Shown here one piece after another: positions 38,398-47,779 of a stretch of DNA of 64,000 bases. The notes beneath the pieces are model-generated. The model was not told the DNA's origin and searched no databases. It saw nothing but the letters and a program-made list of their open reading frames with translations. The stretch lies in NCBI GenBank assembly GCA_030425925.1, contig JAUHZO010000010.1:1-64000 (forward strand). The letters run 5' to 3'. The stretch comes from Alphaproteobacteria bacterium. Lineage in GTDB: Bacteria > Pseudomonadota > Alphaproteobacteria > Rhodobacterales > Rhodobacteraceae. The translations under genes and the position numbers were made by a program. Within the stretch, counting starts at the first letter, position 1. Each line of letters opens with the position of its first letter.

Positions 38398-41022
38398 TCA
38401 GTACCGCGACACCACCGTCATCTCTTCCGGCGTCTGGCCAGAGACCGCCGCCCAGGCAATGTCGATGAACAAAAGATACCGCCAGCGGTCACGCTCCAGG
38501 AGTTGCAGGGTGCCCTCGCCCGCACCCTCGTAAGACAGGTTGGCCGCGATCCGGGCCGCACGGTTCATCAGGTCGAACGCGATACCGGTCTCTCCGGCCC
38601 GGGCGAAGGTGAAGGCCATTTGCCAGAGCGTCTGCGCGTCCACGTAGGCCCTGTTGTCCTGTGCCGCCATCGCCAACCAGCGGTAGTCGCGCAGCTTCAG
38701 CGCGGCGACCTCGTAGCTGCCATTGTCTCTGAGGTCGATGATGTCGCGGATGTAGTCATAACTGTCCCAGCTTTGGAACTCGCGCGCCTGGTAGCGGACG
38801 ACTGCCTCAGCCTCGGGTGTGCTCGGCAGAGGTTCCCAGGGGGCCTGGTAGAACACCTCGTACCCTGCAAGGTCGCGCAAGCGCGCCGCCTCGGCTTCGT
38901 CTCCCGCAAGGTCTCGATAATGCGCCTCTTGCACCGCGAGGTCCCGCAGTTGGGACGAGTGATCGCCGTAAAGCAGGGGATGCCCGGCGGGCACCTCTCC
39001 CGCGAGGACCCTGTTTATCTGCTCCAGTGCCTGAAGATGGGCCTCCAATTGCCGGTTCTGCAGGTGACGGGCCGCGAGGTTCCCGTAGTAGAGGATCAGC
39101 GGGTCGCGGAAATTCTGGGTCGACGCAAGCGCGCGCCGGTGGTCGCGCAACACGTCAGCGGCCTCGGCGGGCCGACCTTGGCGGACGCGCAACCGCGCCA
39201 AGGTTTCGGCGTGTTCGGGACTGTCGGCCAAATGCTGCTCCAACAGATCCAGAAACGGCGTGTTCAATAGATCCAAGTGCAAGCCCCGGACCCCGCCGCG
39301 CTCCACGGCGGTCTTGTAAATCTCGTGTGTTCGCGGGTGGCCCAACCGGTGCGCGGCCCGCGCCCAACGGGCGTGGAAGTGTGAATGGAAATCATCCGGT
39401 GGCACCCCGTCAAACCGCGCAACTACCCGCGCCCCGATCTCGAAGGCGGTATTGTACTGCCCGGCATAGGTCAGCACATCCATCGTGCCAGAGGCATATT
39501 TCGACAGTGCAAGTGGCGAGATATCCGCAGACTGCTCGGCAAAGCCAAAGGATATCTCGGCCCGCTCGGCCGCGTCCATCGGACGGGCCTGAGAGATACC
39601 GGTGCGATAGACATCGGCCAAGGCCAGCATGTCGCCGGGCAGCTCGCGACGCACGAACCGCTCTGCGGCAGCAACATGGAGATCCGTCAGGTCGCCCCCC
39701 AAGGGCGCCTTGGGCAAATGGTCGAGGCTCGTGAAGTAGTTGCTCATGAAATCGGTTTCGCAAGGGTCCGTGAGGCACGGTGTGAGGGCCTCCCACGCCG
39801 CTTCGGCCACCATGTTCGCCCCATGGACATCCGCCATCGCCCAGAGGTCGGCATAGACAGAGAACAAGCTCCGGTCCCAGGCGCCGCCTGCCTTGGCGAT
39901 CGCGATCCGGTTCTCAAGGACCCCAATGGCGCGATCCCGCTCGCCATATTTGAAGAGAAGCCGCGCCAGGAATACGTCCGCGACGACCTGGTCGAGCACA
40001 TCCTCGGTCCCGCGCATCAACTCGTAGACGAGCGGCAGGTTCCGCGAGACCGTGAAGCCGGGAAACAACAGATAGCCGATCGACCTGGGGTCCGGTTTCG
40101 GAGGCTTGCCGTCCCGCACCTTGCGGCGGATGTGGGAGGCGACGCTGCCATACCCCATCTGGAACGTCAGAAAACTGTCGGCGGCCAGGGCGCGATCCGC
40201 CATGGTTTGCAGATGGCGGCGGCGTTCAACTGAACTGTTGTCCTCGCTCGCGAGGGCAAACGCAGTCTCAAAGAGACTCACCCCGCCACCGCTCATAATC
40301 TGATATTCGCGATCGATTTCCGCCAGAAGCACAGCGTCGTCGTCGAACAATCGGGAGACCATGTCCCGCGCCAGCCGGCGGGAAAGGTCAAGATCATGGA
40401 CCTCTGGCACGTCCTCCGACGCCTGGCGCTCCTCGTCCAGCCAGCCGAGGATCAAATCGCTCGGGCAGCGGTCAGGGTGACACGCGCGCGCCTGGTCGAG
40501 ATGCGCCTGACCCGCGGCCGGATCACCCAAGAAGTGCTCCAGGATTGCAGCGTCCGCCAGAAGGGACACCATCTGCAGCGGTTCAAGCGGGGTTTCGGCC
40601 AAAAACGCCCGCGCGACATCCAGCGCCGTACCATGGTGCCCTGCCGCCCAGAGCAGACGGATGCGCATTACGGTCAAGCGATAGCGTGCCTCGGGTCCAT
40701 CTACCCCCTCGAGAACTCCCATCGCCTGCGCCAGATGCAGGATCATTGCTCCTCGGGAGTGACGAACAAAAAACGGACTGTTGTAGAACGCGAATTGTTC
40801 GGACAATGCTTCGGGCGTCCGCACACCTGTCCAGTTCCGACGCAACGCGAAGGAATTGAGCAGTAATTCCTGGCTCACCTGATAGCCGCCATTTGGCGCC
40901 GCCAGCAGTGTCTGTACCGCCTGCATCGCAGGGTCGGGCGCCAAATCGGACTGCTTCGCACCGGACTGACCAAGCACGGGCAAAGCGAGGCAGAGCCATA
41001 GAAGGACGGCGCGTAGAATCAC
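38398..41022 (-). CDS. Exported large alpha-helical (TPR/solenoid-like) protein
   Basis: 874 residues from the GTG at 41022, which overlaps the stop of the membrane gene (GTGA). Signal peptide ILRAVLLWLCLALPVLGQ. The body is nearly all helix pairs: repeated small/large patterns such as YRLTVMRIRLLWAAGHHGTALDVARAFL, FLARLLFKYGERDRAIGVLENRIAIAK, LARLRVRQGRPAEAADVLRDH and YGNLAARHLQNRQLEAHLQALEQ, as in TPR or SEL1-like solenoids. No catalytic motif. It is probably a scaffold or substrate-binding partner; the convergent CHAT gene may encode the matching protease, as in split TPR-CHAT proteins. Inference only. Confidence 0.72.
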   Translation of the reverse strand: MILRAVLLWLCLALPVLGQSGAKQSDLAPDPAMQAVQTLLAAPNGGYQVSQELLLNSFALRRNWTGVRTPEALSEQFAFYNSPFFVRHSRGAMILHLAQAMGVLEGVDGPEARYRLTVMRIRLLWAAGHHGTALDVARAFLAETPLEPLQMVSLLADAAILEHFLGDPAAGQAHLDQARACHPDRCPSDLILGWLDEERQASEDVPEVHDLDLSRRLARDMVSRLFDDDAVLLAEIDREYQIMSGGGVSLFETAFALASEDNSSVERRRHLQTMADRALAADSFLTFQMGYGSVASHIRRKVRDGKPPKPDPRSIGYLLFPGFTVSRNLPLVYELMRGTEDVLDQVVADVFLARLLFKYGERDRAIGVLENRIAIAKAGGAWDRSLFSVYADLWAMADVHGANMVAEAAWEALTPCLTDPCETDFMSNYFTSLDHLPKAPLGGDLTDLHVAAAERFVRRELPGDMLALADVYRTGISQARPMDAAERAEISFGFAEQSADISPLALSKYASGTMDVLTYAGQYNTAFEIGARVVARFDGVPPDDFHSHFHARWARAAHRLGHPRTHEIYKTAVERGGVRGLHLDLLNTPFLDLLEQHLADSPEHAETLARLRVRQGRPAEAADVLRDHRRALASTQNFRDPLILYYGNLAARHLQNRQLEAHLQALEQINRVLAGEVPAGHPLLYGDHSSQLRDLAVQEAHYRDLAGDEAEAARLRDLAGYEVFYQAPWEPLPSTPEAEAVVRYQAREFQSWDSYDYIRDIIDLRDNGSYEVAALKLRDYRWLAMAAQDNRAYVDAQTLWQMAFTFARAGETGIAFDLMNRAARIAANLSYEGAGEGTLQLLERDRWRYLLFIDIAWAAVSGQTPEEMTVVSRY

Positions 41023-41456
41023 TGCATATGCGTCCCTGGGCGGGCGGCGATCAGAAGCGCGAAGGCTGTCAGCGTCAACAGCGCAGTCTGCCAGAGATGC
41101 TCGGCCATCACATACCATCCGACGAGCCCAGCGGTGACAACCCCGCTTGCGAGCGCGAAATCCAGACCGTCAAACCCATGCCCGAACACATAGCTACGCC
41201 AAAGGAACGGCAGCCATGCGATGACATGCGCCAGCACCGCGCCGACCAGGAGCCAGAACCCAAGCGCCCTGCGACTGGCGCTTCGGCGGGCGAGCCAGAG
41301 CGACCAGGCAAAGACGAAGCCAAAGAGGCTGACGGACACCAGGACATCCGGCCAGAAGATCGCCATTCCGCCCCGCCAAAGGAAAAAACCGCTCGCCAAA
41401 AGGCCCACCAGCCCCGCAAGGGCGATCTCAACTCGATTGCTGCTTAGAAAGCGCAC
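41019..41456 (-). CDS. Four-span membrane protein upstream of the solenoid gene
   Basis: 145 residues with about four hydrophobic spans: IALAGLVGLLASGFFLW, AIFWPDVLVSVSLFGFVFAWSLW, FWLLVGAVLAHVIAWLPFLW and ASGVVTAGLVGWYVM...LLTLTAFALL. No known domain. Its stop overlaps the solenoid start by GTGA, a strong sign of co-expression. Presumably an inner membrane component of the same module; function unknown. Confidence 0.7.
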   Translation of the reverse strand: MRFLSSNRVEIALAGLVGLLASGFFLWRGGMAIFWPDVLVSVSLFGFVFAWSLWLARRSASRRALGFWLLVGAVLAHVIAWLPFLWRSYVFGHGFDGLDFALASGVVTAGLVGWYVMAEHLWQTALLTLTAFALLIAARPGTHMQ

Positions 41457-41648
41457 TCCGGGCTCCTGGCCGTCAAAGGATGCCGTCAGTCTATCGGTCC
41501 GGGCCGCGGAGACTCAATCAGACAATCCTGTCGCGGTTCGGCGATTTCCAAGCAACGCACCCCTAGGTTTGGAGTTTGGCGCGATCCCGGCTTGCTCTTT
41601 TTGAGGTACGGCGCGGAATAGGGCCGGTTTGATGGCTCATCTGGCGAC

Positions 41649-43106
41649 CTAGTTCGGTCGGATCAAACGCGGCGCAGGCCCATCACCGGTCGATGCCGCC
41701 GGACCGGAAATTCCGATCGACCTTAGAAATCCGTTGAACTCCGGATCTTGCCGCGTCGCCTGCATGCCGGCTTCAATGGCCAGATCGACCTGCTCGGTGG
41801 GCAGTTTCAACCGCGTTGGAATTTCGTTGAGCTTGTCGACCATCTCCTGATCCAGCCCATGAAAATTGACCTCTGACACAAAGAGCTTGAGGTTGCGGCA
41901 GTCCCACCCGGACAGTGAGCCGCGCAGGCGGCGCACCTCGGCCTGGCCGAGATTGCAGCGAAATTCAACCACATCTTCATGCCAGCTGTTCAGCGTCAGC
42001 AGCATCGCGTCATAGGCGGCGCGGGTCGCCGAACTCATCGAGGAATTCACGATGGACATTGCCAGCGCGACACCGCCAGGGCCGGCGACCTTCTGGGACC
42101 AGCCGAACTCCGACTCGGTGCCTGAGTTGGCGACGAGGAACAGGATGCGCTCTAGCCGCACGGCTTGCTCTGCGGTCAGCGGCCCATAGGCGTTTTGGGC
42201 CTTGGCGCGCTCGACAGCCAGGGCGACGGTGCCGAAATTGTCCGTGGTTCCCCCGTCCAGGAGCTTCACGAACTTCACCTTCTCCGGATCAGCGTAGCGT
42301 TCGAGGACATTTCCATGGGCGCGCAGCGTGCTGGTGGATTCGGGATTGAAGCGTGCCGCAGTCAGCCAGTCGGGCTCTTGGTAGTCGCAATCCTCTGAAT
42401 GCGCCTCGAGCACGATGGGACTGAACACCAGCGGGAACGCGGCAGAGGCCGCAACCGCCTCGGAGATGGGGAGTTTCGACAGGTCGCTGCACAGCGCATC
42501 AAAGGTCTCGGGCGAGAACAGAAAGCTGGTCTTGTGTGCCACATCCGCCGCGTTGATCCAGGTGATGATATTCGATTGCCGCGCCAGATCGCCGAATGTT
42601 GCGTTTTCAAAGAGCGACTCGTCGAGGAACCGCCCGAAAGTCTTGCGGCTATTGGCCCCGCCCGAGAGCCCGCGCGCGATGGTCAGCGGGTTGAGGGCAG
42701 AGTTCGCCATGTATTTCTCGGCGTTCTGCACCAGGTAGCGCTCGCGAAAGCCGTTCATGCCAGCCGGGCCCTGATACCCGAACCAGGCCGCGGTCACCGA
42801 CCCACCCGAAACACCGGTGACCAGCCGCACGTGCGACAAAAGCCCATCCGGATTGGACGGCGAGCGATCCACCGATTGCAACGCCTTCAACAGCCCGTAC
42901 GAAAACGCAGAAGCCCGATGCCCACCGCCAGAAAAGGCAAGTCCGATAAAGAGCGAATCATCCGCCAGATCAATGCTGGAAACTTCGGTCGTAATCGCAT
43001 TTTTGGGTGCGCCGAGCGGGGCGTTTATCGGCGTGTTCGTGGCCGAACAGGCGGTCAGGATTGCGCAGGCAGCAGCAGCCAGTCGATTGGGTTCAAAGAA
43101 GTTCAT
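41649..43106 (-). CDS. Patatin-like phospholipase lipoprotein
   Basis: 485 residues. Lipoprotein signal AAAACAILTACSATNT (lipobox LTAC). Patatin fold: glycine-rich oxyanion motif FSGGGHRASAFSYG, nucleophile S100 in TGVSGGSVTAAWFG, and catalytic D284 in LDGGTTDN. Patatins are serine lipases that cleave phospholipid acyl ester bonds, here expected at the envelope because of the lipid anchor. It is divergent from the caspase pair across a 241-bp spacer. Some patatins are effectors or act in defence; which applies here is unknown. Confidence 0.9.
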   Translation of the reverse strand: MNFFEPNRLAAAACAILTACSATNTPINAPLGAPKNAITTEVSSIDLADDSLFIGLAFSGGGHRASAFSYGLLKALQSVDRSPSNPDGLLSHVRLVTGVSGGSVTAAWFGYQGPAGMNGFRERYLVQNAEKYMANSALNPLTIARGLSGGANSRKTFGRFLDESLFENATFGDLARQSNIITWINAADVAHKTSFLFSPETFDALCSDLSKLPISEAVAASAAFPLVFSPIVLEAHSEDCDYQEPDWLTAARFNPESTSTLRAHGNVLERYADPEKVKFVKLLDGGTTDNFGTVALAVERAKAQNAYGPLTAEQAVRLERILFLVANSGTESEFGWSQKVAGPGGVALAMSIVNSSMSSATRAAYDAMLLTLNSWHEDVVEFRCNLGQAEVRRLRGSLSGWDCRNLKLFVSEVNFHGLDQEMVDKLNEIPTRLKLPTEQVDLAIEAGMQATRQDPEFNGFLRSIGISGPAASTGDGPAPRLIRPN

Positions 43107-43347
43107 CCGGGGCAAAGTGCGATTATTTACGTTGGTTGCCCGTAGCTTAGACCAAGAAACCTGAAGAACAAAGCCTCTATCCACATCCGAACGCGCGCGC
43201 CGGCCAAGCGCGAGTTCAGCCGCCGCCGGGCTGCCTGGCTTTGCGAGCGAAAGGTTCGTGCCAGTGTGCATCGGGAATCCGACAAGCCTTGTGCCCCCCC
43301 TGAAGACGCATATGATTCACACCACGATTTGGGATCTGGAGGGTTTC

Positions 43348-43971
43348 ATGCGATTGGAACTGGCACTTGCCGCCGGACTGTTGGCGTCTTTTTCGGCGCA
43401 AGCGCCGGCACAGGAGGCAACGCAATTGCAAAAAGTCAACACAGCGCGCGCCTTGTACGAAATCGGATTGGCCAATGACGACGCGCTGCTGATCCTTGCC
43501 GCCGCGAAACTGCGCAAGGAGGTGCCGCTGACCCAAACCGAACGCGCGCCCGAGGGCAGGCGCGCCGAAGATGGCGCGCCGCTCGAATGGCAAGAGATGC
43601 TGGCCAGCGCCTTGCCGCTCATCGAGGGCAACCCGATCCTGATGGGCATCTCCGAGGATATCGAGGCCGAACGATCCAAGGGCGTCACGGACGGCCCGGT
43701 TTATTCCGTCGCCCGGATCGCAAGCGGCGGGCGCGATGTTTATGACAACCTGCCCTTTGACGGAGGCACATATGCCGAGATCTATCTGGAGGGTCCCAGC
43801 GGCTCGGACCTGAACCTGATGATCCGCGACAGCAAGGGGCGGCTGGTTTGCTCGGACACCGATATCAGTGCGATCGCCTATTGCGGCTGGAAACCTTTGG
43901 CTGCGGATGTGTTCCAAGTCACCGTCGAGAGCGCGCGCGGTGGCGGGAAATACTCGCTGATGTCGAATTAG
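43348..43971 (+). CDS. Exported small protein with PPC-like domain
   Basis: 207 residues. Signal peptide RLELALAAGLLASFSAQAPAQ; a helical middle (about 30-110), then a beta-sandwich with DVYDNLPFDGGTYAEIYLEG, LNLMIRDSKGRLVCSDTD and DVFQVTVESARGGGKYSLM, the look of a pre-peptidase C-terminal (PPC) domain that binds or positions peptidases. TGGAGGG precedes the ATG. Ten bases before the caspase gene, so the two are almost certainly co-expressed. Function unknown; a chaperone or cofactor for the caspase is possible. Confidence 0.65.
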   Translation: MRLELALAAGLLASFSAQAPAQEATQLQKVNTARALYEIGLANDDALLILAAAKLRKEVPLTQTERAPEGRRAEDGAPLEWQEMLASALPLIEGNPILMGISEDIEAERSKGVTDGPVYSVARIASGGRDVYDNLPFDGGTYAEIYLEGPSGSDLNLMIRDSKGRLVCSDTDISAIAYCGWKPLAADVFQVTVESARGGGKYSLMSN

Positions 43972-43981
43972 AGCCCTGGCG

Positions 43982-46009
43982 ATGCGGTGGCTGGTCACTT
44001 GGGCGGTGCTGGCATGCTGGGCCTTGGCGGCTCCGGTTGCGGCGCGCGACAACCACGCGCTTTTGGTGGGCGTATCGACCTATGAAACCTTGGACGAAAG
44101 GTTCTGGCTTGTCGGTCCCGCCAATGATGTCGCGCTTGTCCGCAGCTATCTGAAGACGAACCCGCATGTGCCTTTCGCGCCCGAAAACATCACTGTCCTG
44201 GCGGACGGGGTGGAGGGCACGCCGACCCTGGCGGCGATCCGCGCGGCCATGAAGGATTTGGCGGCCAAAGTCGGGCCCGATGACTTCGTCTACTTGCATT
44301 TCTCAGGCCATGGCACCCAGGCCCCCGCAACCGCAGACGAAACCGAACTTGACGGGCTCGATGAACTTTTCTTGCCGATCGATATCGGCCCCTGGAACGA
44401 CACGGTGGGCGCGGTCGAAAACGCGCTGGTGGATGACGAGATCGGCCAGATGATCGGGGCGATCCGATCCAGGGGCGCGACGGTTTGGGCGGTGTTTGAC
44501 AGCTGCCATTCCGGCACCGTGACCCGCGCGGTCGGCGGCGATGATGTGCGGTTGCGCCGCCTCTCGCCCGAGGCTTTGGGCATTCCAGAGGCGGAAACCG
44601 CGCTGCGCTCTGTCGCGGCGGGGCCCGAGAGCGGCGCAGATCCCGTCACGGCCAAGGGCGGCTTCGTCGCTTTCTACGCCGCGCAGACCACCGAAACCAC
44701 GCCCGAAAAACGCCTCCCGCGCGGCATGCCCGGGCGTAAATCCCACGGGGTCTTCACCTTCACCCTCTTTGAGGCCCTGGCCGCGAACCCGGGCGTTACC
44801 TATCGGCAATTGGCGCAGGACGTGCTGCGGCGTTATGCGGTGGGGAACCTGGCGCGCTCGACCCCGCTCTTTGAGGGCGACCTTGATTTGGCGGTCTTCG
44901 GGACAGAAGGAGGCGACCCGGTCCGGCAATGGCCGCTGAAGATCACCGATGGGCTGATCACGATCCCCGCGGGGCACCTGCATGGGATAGAGGACGGAAT
45001 GACCCTGGCGATCCTGGAGACCGCCGCGGACCCGGATGACGCGGCTATCGGCATGCTGAAGGTCGATTTTGCCGAAACGTTCCTGTCCGAACTGAAACCT
45101 ACCGATATCGCCGTCGAGGACATCCCGCGCGGAGCCCATGCAAGGCTGACCAGTGGGACCACCCGCTTTGGGCTGACGGTGGCATTGCCAGACGCATCAA
45201 GCCCGTTGGCCGCGCCACTCGCGGCCGCACTGGCATCCGGAACCGAGGCAGAGCTTTTCGGTGAAAGAGTACGTTTTCTGCCCGCAGACACAGAGGCGGA
45301 CCTGGTTTTGACCGAGGCCGAAGATCCAGGCACGGTTCTTGTTCTGCCCGCGACCGGGGTTCTGACCCGGGCCGATATGCGGCTGACGCCGCGGATCCGT
45401 ACCGATGGCAAGACACCGCTGGAGCTGGCCGACGTGCTGGCGGATACGCTCCAAGCCATCGCGCGGGTGCAAAATCTGCTGAAACTCGGGTCTGCATTTG
45501 CGGGCGATGCGCTGGCTGTCGATGTGGCCCTGCAGACCAGATCACCGTCCCAACGACGTCTGATCGACCTCGAGACCGTGCCAGTCCCAACCCTGGTGCC
45601 GGACGACGAGGTGCATGCGCTCATTCGCAATCACGAGGAGTTCCCCGTCGACCTGAATGTCCTCTACGTGGGGAGCGACTACTCGATCACCCATATGTAC
45701 TCGGGTCGCCTGCAGCCCGGCGACCGCCTGAAGCAGGGGCTTCTCAGAATCACGGACGATGCCTTTGGGCGGGACCGGTTGGTGGTCTTGTTGACACCCG
45801 CGGGCCGAGGGAAATCGGTGGAAGACCTGGGCTTTCTCGCGCAGAAGGAATTGCCTGCGCTGAGGGCGGTCGGGTCAGAGTTCCGGTCGCTTTTGATAGA
45901 GGCATGGTTCGGCGCAACCACCCGCGCCGCAACCCCGCTCTCGGGTGGGACGGACGCGATTTCTCCGGCACTCTTGGTTTTCGACCTGGACACAGCGGCG
46001 GCAAGGTAG
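43982..46009 (+). CDS. Exported caspase-family (peptidase C14) protein with DUF4384-like tail
   Basis: 675 residues. Signal peptide MRWLVTWAVLACWALAAPVAA, then the caspase domain: DNHALLVGVSTYETLDERFW, catalytic H110 in HFSGHGTQAPA and C175 in FDSCHSGTVTRA, with the p20-like end FTFTLFEALAANPGVTY. After a long beta-rich segment (about 300-520) comes a DUF4384-like domain (VLYVGSDYSITHMYSG...LLRITDDAFGRDRLVVL). Metacaspase-like proteases cleave after basic residues and often take part in stress or programmed death. A signal peptide places it outside the cytoplasm. Co-expressed with the PPC-like gene. Confidence 0.85.
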   Translation: MRWLVTWAVLACWALAAPVAARDNHALLVGVSTYETLDERFWLVGPANDVALVRSYLKTNPHVPFAPENITVLADGVEGTPTLAAIRAAMKDLAAKVGPDDFVYLHFSGHGTQAPATADETELDGLDELFLPIDIGPWNDTVGAVENALVDDEIGQMIGAIRSRGATVWAVFDSCHSGTVTRAVGGDDVRLRRLSPEALGIPEAETALRSVAAGPESGADPVTAKGGFVAFYAAQTTETTPEKRLPRGMPGRKSHGVFTFTLFEALAANPGVTYRQLAQDVLRRYAVGNLARSTPLFEGDLDLAVFGTEGGDPVRQWPLKITDGLITIPAGHLHGIEDGMTLAILETAADPDDAAIGMLKVDFAETFLSELKPTDIAVEDIPRGAHARLTSGTTRFGLTVALPDASSPLAAPLAAALASGTEAELFGERVRFLPADTEADLVLTEAEDPGTVLVLPATGVLTRADMRLTPRIRTDGKTPLELADVLADTLQAIARVQNLLKLGSAFAGDALAVDVALQTRSPSQRRLIDLETVPVPTLVPDDEVHALIRNHEEFPVDLNVLYVGSDYSITHMYSGRLQPGDRLKQGLLRITDDAFGRDRLVVLLTPAGRGKSVEDLGFLAQKELPALRAVGSEFRSLLIEAWFGATTRAATPLSGGTDAISPALLVFDLDTAAAR

Positions 46010-46401
46010 CGTTGCCACGACCTTGCCGCATACCGGCTGAAAGTCAGTAGGCTGCGAGAAGCCTTGCAAAAAGAACTTGAAAGTCAGGTCTTTCACCAAT
46101 CGCACCTGAGGCGCACCGAAAGAGGTCCATTCCCGACGGAAATGCTCCTCCGACAGCGCGAACGACCGGAAAGCGGACTCGACATCGCGGCCAACAAGCA
46201 CATGGCAGTTGGCCGGATTGGTGCAGTTCAATCCATGAAGATGTCCGCAAACCGCGCAGCTCCGCCCTCCGAGCGTTGCACGTGAGCGGGTACTTTGAAC
46301 TCGAAGCCGACATCGGTTGAAAGTCGCTGGCCAGCTCCTCGGCTCTGACCCCGCACCACCACGCCCTTGCTTCCAATCCGCCGTTTCACTACCTCCCTCC
46401 C
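46010..46401. other. Gene-free spacer right of the exported protease island
   Basis: About 392 bp with no supported gene. Two near-copies of GGCTGAAAGTC / GGTTGAAAGTC sit at each end, and the minus strand carries the debris-like text typical of degraded intergenic DNA. It separates the caspase gene from trmFO. Together with 36280-36665 it flanks the island like insertion boundaries. Confidence 0.5.
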
Positions 46402-47766
46402 ATGACACAAGAACTCCACATCGTCGGTGGCGGCATGGCCGGGTCCGAGGCCGCCTGGCAGGCGGCCAATGCGGGTGTGCCCGTGGTCCTGCACGAAATG
46501 CGCCCCAAGGTCGAAACCTTCGCCCACCAGACCGGCGATCTGGGCGAGATGGTGTGTTCGAACTCCTTCCGCTCGGACGATCACGAACAGAACGCCGTGG
46601 GCCTCCTGCATTGGGAGATGCTGCAGGCCGGCGGGTTGATCATGCAGACCGCCTACGCCCACCGCCTGCCCGCAGGCGGCGCGCTGGCCGTAGATCGTGA
46701 AGCCTTTGCCAAGGCCGTCACACAGACCCTGCACGCCCACCCCAATATTCGCATCAGCCACGAGGAAGTCACCGAGCTGCCCGAACACGGCCAGTGGATC
46801 TTTGCCACCGGCCCGCTCACCTCGCCCACTTTGGGCACGGCGATCCAAGCCGTCACCGGGGCCGACCGGCTCGCATTTTTCGACGCCATCGCTCCCATCG
46901 TCCATGCCGACAGTATCGACATGTCCAAGGCGTGGCGGCAATCGCGCTATGACAAGGGCGAGACCGAGGCCGAACAGAAGGCCTACATCAACTGCCCCAT
47001 GGACAAGGCGCAATACGAGGCCTTCATCGACGCGCTTCTGGCCGCCGACAAGACCGAGTTCCACGAGGGTGAGACCGCCACCTATTTCGACGGCTGCCTG
47101 CCGATCGAGGTCATGGCCGAACGCGGCCGCGAGACGCTGCGCCACGGGCCGATGAAACCGGTGGGCCTGACCAATCCGCACCAGCCCGACACAAAGGCCC
47201 ATGCCGTGGTGCAGCTGCGCCGCGACAACGCACTGGGGACGCTCTACAACATCGTGGGTTTCCAGACCAAGATGAAGTACGGCGCGCAAGCCACTGTTTT
47301 CAAGATGATCCCGGGGCTAGAGAATGCCAGATTCGCGCGCCTGGGCGGCATCCACCGCAACACCTTCCTGAACAGCCCCACGCTGCTGGATGCCCAGATG
47401 CGCCTGCGCGCCCGGCCCAACATCCGCTTTGCCGGGCAGGTCACCGGCGTCGAGGGCTACGTCGAATCCGCCGCCATGGGCCTGATCGCAGGCCGCATGG
47501 CCGCTGCCGACCTGCAAGGCCGCACGCTGCCCGAGGTGCCGCAGGACAGCGCCCATGGCGCGCTGATCCACCACATCACCGGCGGGGCCGAGGCCAGGAC
47601 CTTTCAGCCCATGAACGTCAATTTCGGCCTCTTCCGCCCGGTGGACGGGCTCAAGGGCGGCCGCCGCGGCCGCAAGGACCGTTACAAGGCCTATACCGAC
47701 CGCGCCAAGCAGGCCTGGCAGGGCTGGCTGGCGCAACAAGACCTTGACGCGCGGGCTGCGGAATAG
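46402..47766 (+). CDS. trmFO: tRNA (uracil-54-C5)-methyltransferase TrmFO
   Basis: 454 residues. FAD-binding [10 protein letters not shown] at the start, [23 protein letters not shown], and the folate-binding region [19 protein letters not shown]...[17 protein letters not shown]. Makes ribothymidine (T54) in tRNA using methylene-tetrahydrofolate and FADH2, the pathway used by organisms without TrmA. ATG 46402; it forms the start of a small plus-strand run with the methyltransferase and gluQ genes. Confidence 0.97.
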   Translation: MTQELHIVGGGMAGSEAAWQAANAGVPVVLHEMRPKVETFAHQTGDLGEMVCSNSFRSDDHEQNAVGLLHWEMLQAGGLIMQTAYAHRLPAGGALAVDREAFAKAVTQTLHAHPNIRISHEEVTELPEHGQWIFATGPLTSPTLGTAIQAVTGADRLAFFDAIAPIVHADSIDMSKAWRQSRYDKGETEAEQKAYINCPMDKAQYEAFIDALLAADKTEFHEGETATYFDGCLPIEVMAERGRETLRHGPMKPVGLTNPHQPDTKAHAVVQLRRDNALGTLYNIVGFQTKMKYGAQATVFKMIPGLENARFARLGGIHRNTFLNSPTLLDAQMRLRARPNIRFAGQVTGVEGYVESAAMGLIAGRMAAADLQGRTLPEVPQDSAHGALIHHITGGAEARTFQPMNVNFGLFRPVDGLKGGRRGRKDRYKAYTDRAKQAWQGWLAQQDLDARAAE

Positions 47767-47779
47767 GCAGGCTCGGCGC

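Noticed and set aside
36666-46009. Cytoplasmic anti-phage defence island
   Set aside because: CHAT, caspase and patatin domains are common in such systems, but export signals on these proteins and absence of recognisable sensor, nuclease or cyclase genes argue against a standard defence locus; kept as an exported module instead.
46044-46376. 110-residue minus-strand frame in the gap before trmFO
   Set aside because: Composition and lack of ribosome site suggest decayed intergenic DNA rather than a gene.
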